Positions 13,337 to 16,591 of a DNA stretch of 16,591 nucleotides are shown here, piece after piece. The notes under the pieces are model-generated. The model saw only the letters and a list, made by a program, of their open reading frames with translations, searched no databases and had not been told where the DNA came from. The stretch is from Actinomycetes bacterium (GTDB taxonomy: Bacteria; Actinomycetota; Actinomycetes; S36-B12; UBA10799). The DNA lies in NCBI GenBank assembly GCA_029779995.1, contig JAKOZM010000067.1, forward strand, positions 1 through 16,591. Direction: 5' to 3'. The position numbers were made by a program, and so were the translations under genes. Numbering within the stretch: position 1 is the stretch's first letter; every line of letters starts with the position of its first letter.

Positions 13337-14427
13337 GTCCGCCCCCGGCGCTGGCCGAGGTGGCGTCCATCGCGGTGCTGCGGGCCAATGCGATGGGCGA
13401 CTACCTGGTCTGTGAGCCGGCATTGGCCGCCATCCGCGTCGCCGCTCCACAAGCCCGGATCACTCTGCTGGGCGGAAGCTTCGCTGCATCCGCACTGCCC
13501 CATCGGCCCGGGCCAGTGGATGAGGTGGTCCTGGTTCCTTATCTCGATGGGCTGCGGCAGCCCCCGTCAGGGACCGGTGTGGACGACGTGGAGGTGGCCC
13601 ATTTCTACGACCAGATGCGGACCCGGCGATTCGATCTGGCGCTGCAGTTGCACGGCGGGGGGCGCAACAGCAACCCGGTCGTCCTCGCCCTCGGCGCGGC
13701 GTACACGGCTGGCTTGCGAGCCTTCGACGCCCCCGCCCTGGACCGCAGCGTGGACTACCAGTTCTGGCAGCACGAGGTGTTCCGCTACCTGGAGGTGGCC
13801 GCGGCCATCGGAGCGCCCCCGGTGCGGGTGCAGCCGCACTTCGAGGTCCTCCCTGAGGATCTGCAGGTCAGCTTCGCATGTGTGCCAAAGCAGCAAAGGC
13901 CACTGGTCGTGGTCCATCCGGGCGCGACCGACCCACGCCGGCGCTGGCCAGCGTCGCACTTCGCGCAGGTCGCTGATGCGCTGACGGACCGAGGCGCCCT
14001 GGTGTGCGTGATCGGCAACGAGGAGGAGGTGCACCCCGTCGCTGACAGGGCCAGAGATGTCCGGGTCCTGACGGACACGAGCTTCGCGCAACTGGTCGGT
14101 CTGCTGGCCCGAGCCACCCTGCTGGTGGGCAATGACAGCGGGCCCCGACACCTTGCGGAGGCCGTGGGTACGCCGACGGTGTCCGTCTACTGGTGCGGCA
14201 ACATGGTCAACGCGGGGCCAACGGTGCGCCACAACCATCGGGCTCACATCTCTTGGACCACCCACTGTCCGGTATGTGGCATCTCGATGGTCGGCGAGCC
14301 GTTCCCCGCCCGATGCTGCGATACGGTGACGTGTGTATCCGACGTTCCCGTTGCGCACGTCCTCGGGAGCGCACTGGAATTGTTCGAACAAGCACACCAC
14401 CAGCCCAACACGTCGGTTGGAGGCTGA
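13333..14427 (+). CDS. Glycosyltransferase family 9 (heptosyltransferase-like) 3
   Basis: A 364-residue GT9 protein and the last gene of the operon. AVLRANAMGDYLVCEPALAA (14-33) holds the aligned catalytic Asp D23. LALQLHGGGRNSNPVVLAL lies at 102-120, VVVHPGATDPRRRWPASHF (192-210) holds the donor site, and VGNDSGPRHLAEAVGTPTV (265-283) is the family signature. The C-terminus carries C312-x2-C315 and C328, C329, C334, a possible metal site. GTG at 13333 gives a GTGA four-base overlap like its neighbours. An in-frame ATG at 13306 would add nine residues and cannot be excluded. The donor is inferred to be an ADP-heptose; the acceptor is unknown. Confidence 0.88.
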   Translation: MSPPPALAEVASIAVLRANAMGDYLVCEPALAAIRVAAPQARITLLGGSFAASALPHRPGPVDEVVLVPYLDGLRQPPSGTGVDDVEVAHFYDQMRTRRFDLALQLHGGGRNSNPVVLALGAAYTAGLRAFDAPALDRSVDYQFWQHEVFRYLEVAAAIGAPPVRVQPHFEVLPEDLQVSFACVPKQQRPLVVVHPGATDPRRRWPASHFAQVADALTDRGALVCVIGNEEEVHPVADRARDVRVLTDTSFAQLVGLLARATLLVGNDSGPRHLAEAVGTPTVSVYWCGNMVNAGPTVRHNHRAHISWTTHCPVCGISMVGEPFPARCCDTVTCVSDVPVAHVLGSALELFEQAHHQPNTSVGG

Positions 14428-14493
14428 CGCACAATGAGGGTTGAGCAGGCAGGACGAACGCGCGGCGTGTTGCAGGTGAACCGACTCGATACA

Positions 14494-14500
14494 GGGGAGG
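14494..14500 (+). promoter_or_regulatory. Ribosome binding site of the ANTAR-GAF gene
   Basis: GGGGAGG lies four bases before the ATG at 14505. It is only one base from the in-frame GTG at 14502, so it decides for the ATG. Confidence 0.65.
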
Positions 14501-14504
14501 CGTG

Positions 14505-15752
14505 ATGGCCCGCTACAGTACCGACTCGGCAGCGGCCGACCAGCCCCTGGCCGAAACCGTGGCTGCCCTGAGCAAAGAGGTCAGGGATCTCCGCGCGTCG
14601 GCGCGCATGCGAGCCGTGATCGAACAGGCCAAAGGGGTGCTGGTCGAACGTCACAGCATCACGCTGGAAGAGGCGTTCGCCCGGCTGCGCACCATGTCTC
14701 AAAAACACAATGTGCGCCTCGTCGAAGTCGCCGCCACCGTCGTCGGGGTTGCCATTCCTGAGGTCGAGGACCCGGTGACCACCTACGCGGACAGTGTGCT
14801 GTCCAAAGAGCTGCCGGCGTCCAAGGCCATCTCCGGCACGTGGCGGGCGCTGCGTGAACAGCCGGAGATCAAGGCGGGTGTGGTCACGGCCATCATGGAC
14901 TCCTTGGCCGGAGCCACCAGTCAGGGCGATGAGGCGGCGCAGTTGCTGCTGGAAGTCCTGGCACAGCATGAGGTCGCCGCTCTGCTGGTGTACCGCTGTG
15001 GCCTGGACGGGTCGTTACGCCTCGTCGGCCAGGTCGGCATCCCCGGCGACCTCGTGTCGTCCTGGCGGCACATCCCACCGAGCACTGATATCCCCTACAC
15101 CCGGTCGGTGATCGAGAACCGCTCATTGTTCTTCGGTAGCCGGGAGGAGCGCATCGCCGAGTTCCCCGCGAGTTCGCGTGCCCGGGGTGGATACGCCGCC
15201 ACCGCCACGGTGCCGGTCGTCGACGAGGGCGAGGTCATCGGCGTTGTGGGGCTCGTGTGGCACGACGAGCAGTCCTTCGACGATGTGCGCCGCAAGAGTG
15301 TGGAGCGCACGGTGCAGCGGATCACGCCCCTGTTGCTGCGCAACGTGGTGTTCGCCGATCCCGAGCTCGACTGGCTCAACACCCTGCTGCGCCTGCACTT
15401 GGATCCCTGGCTGCTCATGGAGGCCGTCGTCAGTGCCGACGGTGTGGTGCGGGACTTTGTCATCCAAGACGTCGCGGTGGCGGCGGGAGTGCCGGCGCAG
15501 GGGTGGATCGGGCATCGGCTGCTGGAGATCTGGCCGTTCCTGGCCGGCGACCCCGTCCTCGGGGCGCTGCTCTCACTGGCCCAGACCGGTGGGTCGTGGA
15601 GTTCCATGACGACCACGGAGTCGGCCGCGCCGTGGGGAGAGCAGGAGACGGAGATCCGGGCAGTGCGGCTGGGTCAGCGGATGGCGGTGGTGTGGCGGTC
15701 CGGCTCCTCGTCCAAGCGGACGAGAAGCACTGTCGCGTTGCCGGAGTTCTGA
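14505..15752 (+). CDS. ANTAR-GAF-PAS-like regulator
   Basis: A 415-residue soluble regulator. Residues 28-82 are an ANTAR domain, which binds RNA and prevents termination: RAVIEQAKGVLVERHSITLE followed by EAFARLRTMSQKHN and LVEVAATVVG. Residues 130-280 fit a GAF domain: LLVYRCGLDGSLRLVGQVG, SWRHIPPSTDIPYTRSVIEN, LFFGSREERIAEFP, ATATVPVVDEGEVIGVVGLV. Residues 285-398 look like a PAS domain similar to those in actinobacterial PP2C regulators. In most ANTAR proteins the RNA-binding part is C-terminal; here it is N-terminal. The gene starts 77 bases after the heptose operon on the same strand and could be co-transcribed. Its 3' end overlaps the convergent phosphatase gene by 79 bases. Confidence 0.85.
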   Translation: MARYSTDSAAADQPLAETVAALSKEVRDLRASARMRAVIEQAKGVLVERHSITLEEAFARLRTMSQKHNVRLVEVAATVVGVAIPEVEDPVTTYADSVLSKELPASKAISGTWRALREQPEIKAGVVTAIMDSLAGATSQGDEAAQLLLEVLAQHEVAALLVYRCGLDGSLRLVGQVGIPGDLVSSWRHIPPSTDIPYTRSVIENRSLFFGSREERIAEFPASSRARGGYAATATVPVVDEGEVIGVVGLVWHDEQSFDDVRRKSVERTVQRITPLLLRNVVFADPELDWLNTLLRLHLDPWLLMEAVVSADGVVRDFVIQDVAVAAGVPAQGWIGHRLLEIWPFLAGDPVLGALLSLAQTGGSWSSMTTTESAAPWGEQETEIRAVRLGQRMAVVWRSGSSSKRTRSTVALPEF

Positions 15753-16591
15753 TCCGGCACCAGCACGGCATCGGTGAGGGCCTTGGCCCAGCCTGGCGTT
15801 TCGCGTTTGCGAAGTGCTGTCGCTGAGGCCCGCAGGGTCGATAGGCCCTCGATCACGTCATTCCCGCCGTCGACGACGCCGTCGGAGTAGAAGACGAGGG
15901 AGTCTGCCGGGGCCAATTGCCGGGTGAGCGGGACGGCCAGTTCGACCTGTTCCAGCACGGTGGCCGGACCCGTGCTCTCCAGCCATTCCGTGGCGCCGTT
16001 CTCGTGGATCAGCAGCGCCGGCGGGTGCCCGCCCCCCGCGAGTTCGAGGCGCCCGCTGTCGGTATCCAGCACCGCGATCATGAGGGACACATCCGGTAGC
16101 TCACCCTGAGCGCCGAGAGTCCGTGCCGTCCGTCCCACGACCTCCTCCAGGCGGATGCCGGCCTCCACGTAGGCCCGAGCGGTCTGCAGCACCTTCGAGG
16201 CGTCGCGCACGGAGAGTACCCCGTCTCCGAGGGCGTCCGCGATCATGATCAGCAGCCGCCCATCGGGCAGCGGAGCCACGTTGACCACGTCCCCACTGGC
16301 GGAGCCGCCGGCGACGGTCGGTGTGCTGTACAGATCGACACTCGCGCCGGGGATCGGTTGCAGATCGGCGAACTCCGGTGCGCCGAGCGCCTTGAGCAGC
16401 TGCTCCTGCTCCCCCTGCCGCACGGCTGCCTCCAGCATCAGGCGACGGTTCAGCTCAGCGTCCTTGACCGCTGTCACGTCGCGCAGACTGACCACGTGAC
16501 TGTCATGGTCGATGGGGGCGCTGGTGTACTCGACCGCGATCTGGGCGTCCACGCCCGTGATGCTCTCCCCTTCGACGAGCGAGGGCGAGGT
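15674..16591 (-). CDS. PAS-PP2C (SpoIIE-type) serine phosphatase, 5' end beyond the window
   Basis: The frame is open to the right edge, so only the last 305 residues are visible. The first 35 or so (ITGVDAQIAVEYTSAPID and following SLRDVTAVKDAELNRR) are the end of a PAS domain, then comes a helical linker. About residues 80-295 form a SpoIIE/RsbU-type PP2C phosphatase: GGSASGDVVNVAPLPDGRLL, IADALGDGVLSV, LPDVSLMIAVLD, LAGGGHPPALLI, LVFYSDGVVDGGND, NATVLLVRLD. Such enzymes dephosphorylate anti-anti-sigma factors in partner-switching systems. Two departures are visible: the usual GGDxYDV reads SGDVVNV, and the late DDAT-type Asp pair reads GNAT. A GTG at 16552 would start mid-domain and is not the true start. 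Confidence 0.87.
   Translation of the reverse strand, partial: TSPSLVEGESITGVDAQIAVEYTSAPIDHDSHVVSLRDVTAVKDAELNRRLMLEAAVRQGEQEQLLKALGAPEFADLQPIPGASVDLYSTPTVAGGSASGDVVNVAPLPDGRLLIMIADALGDGVLSVRDASKVLQTARAYVEAGIRLEEVVGRTARTLGAQGELPDVSLMIAVLDTDSGRLELAGGGHPPALLIHENGATEWLESTGPATVLEQVELAVPLTRQLAPADSLVFYSDGVVDGGNDVIEGLSTLRASATALRKRETPGWAKALTDAVLVPDQNSGNATVLLVRLDEEPDRHTTAIR

Noticed and set aside
1..16591. tRNA, rRNA, CRISPR arrays, insertion sequences, phage attachment sites
   Set aside because: No repeat arrays, transposase-like frames, terminal inverted repeats of element type or tRNA-like cloverleaf sequences were seen in reading the window.

Overview
The window is a GC-rich, densely coded stretch of bacterial DNA, most likely from the Actinomycetota. 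The main evidence is the set of families: a SigB/SigF-type sigma factor, an ANTAR-GAF regulator, a SpoIIE-type PP2C phosphatase with a PAS remnant, and an MshA/sucrose-synthase-like GT4. Genes overlap head to tail and the base composition is strongly GC-biased. I cannot name a genus.

Left part (1-2221). It opens with cydB, the second subunit of cytochrome bd oxidase, closed by a 13-bp perfect hairpin. Next are a small DUF1801 protein, a 45-residue highly charged protein on the minus strand, and a hemerythrin-like protein with a Rho_N-like tail. A gene-free stretch of about 400 bases (2222-2622) follows.

Centre (2623-14427). A 592-residue protein fuses a degenerate GT4-type glycosyltransferase to a complete SigB/SigF-type sigma factor. 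It ends in a long hairpin capped by a TTCG loop. A nine-gene run on the plus strand (4605-14427) then follows, with overlapping or abutting genes throughout: gmhB, GT9, a degenerate GT4-like gene, GT4, gmhA, hldE-like 1, SDR, GT9, hldE-like 2, GT9. (Counting the two glycosyltransferases of the GT4 type separately makes ten genes.) GmhA, an HldE kinase, GmhB and an HldE nucleotidyltransferase together make ADP-D-glycero-beta-D-manno-heptose. Three GT9 enzymes of the heptosyltransferase family and one intact GT4 are the likely users. No extended-SDR epimerase (HldD) is present, so the product is probably the D,D-heptose. ADP-heptose enzymes are best known from Gram-negative LPS synthesis, so the final glycan here is unknown.

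Right part (14428-16591). An ANTAR-GAF-PAS-like regulator faces, and overlaps by 79 bases, a minus-strand PAS-PP2C phosphatase that runs off the window edge.

Working model (inference): the glycosyltransferase-like half of the sigma factor senses a sugar nucleotide, a glycan intermediate or another glycosyltransferase, and the sigma half adjusts transcription, possibly of the adjacent heptose operon. This fusion beside an ADP-heptose operon with duplicated hldE is the strongest candidate for an undescribed system in the window.
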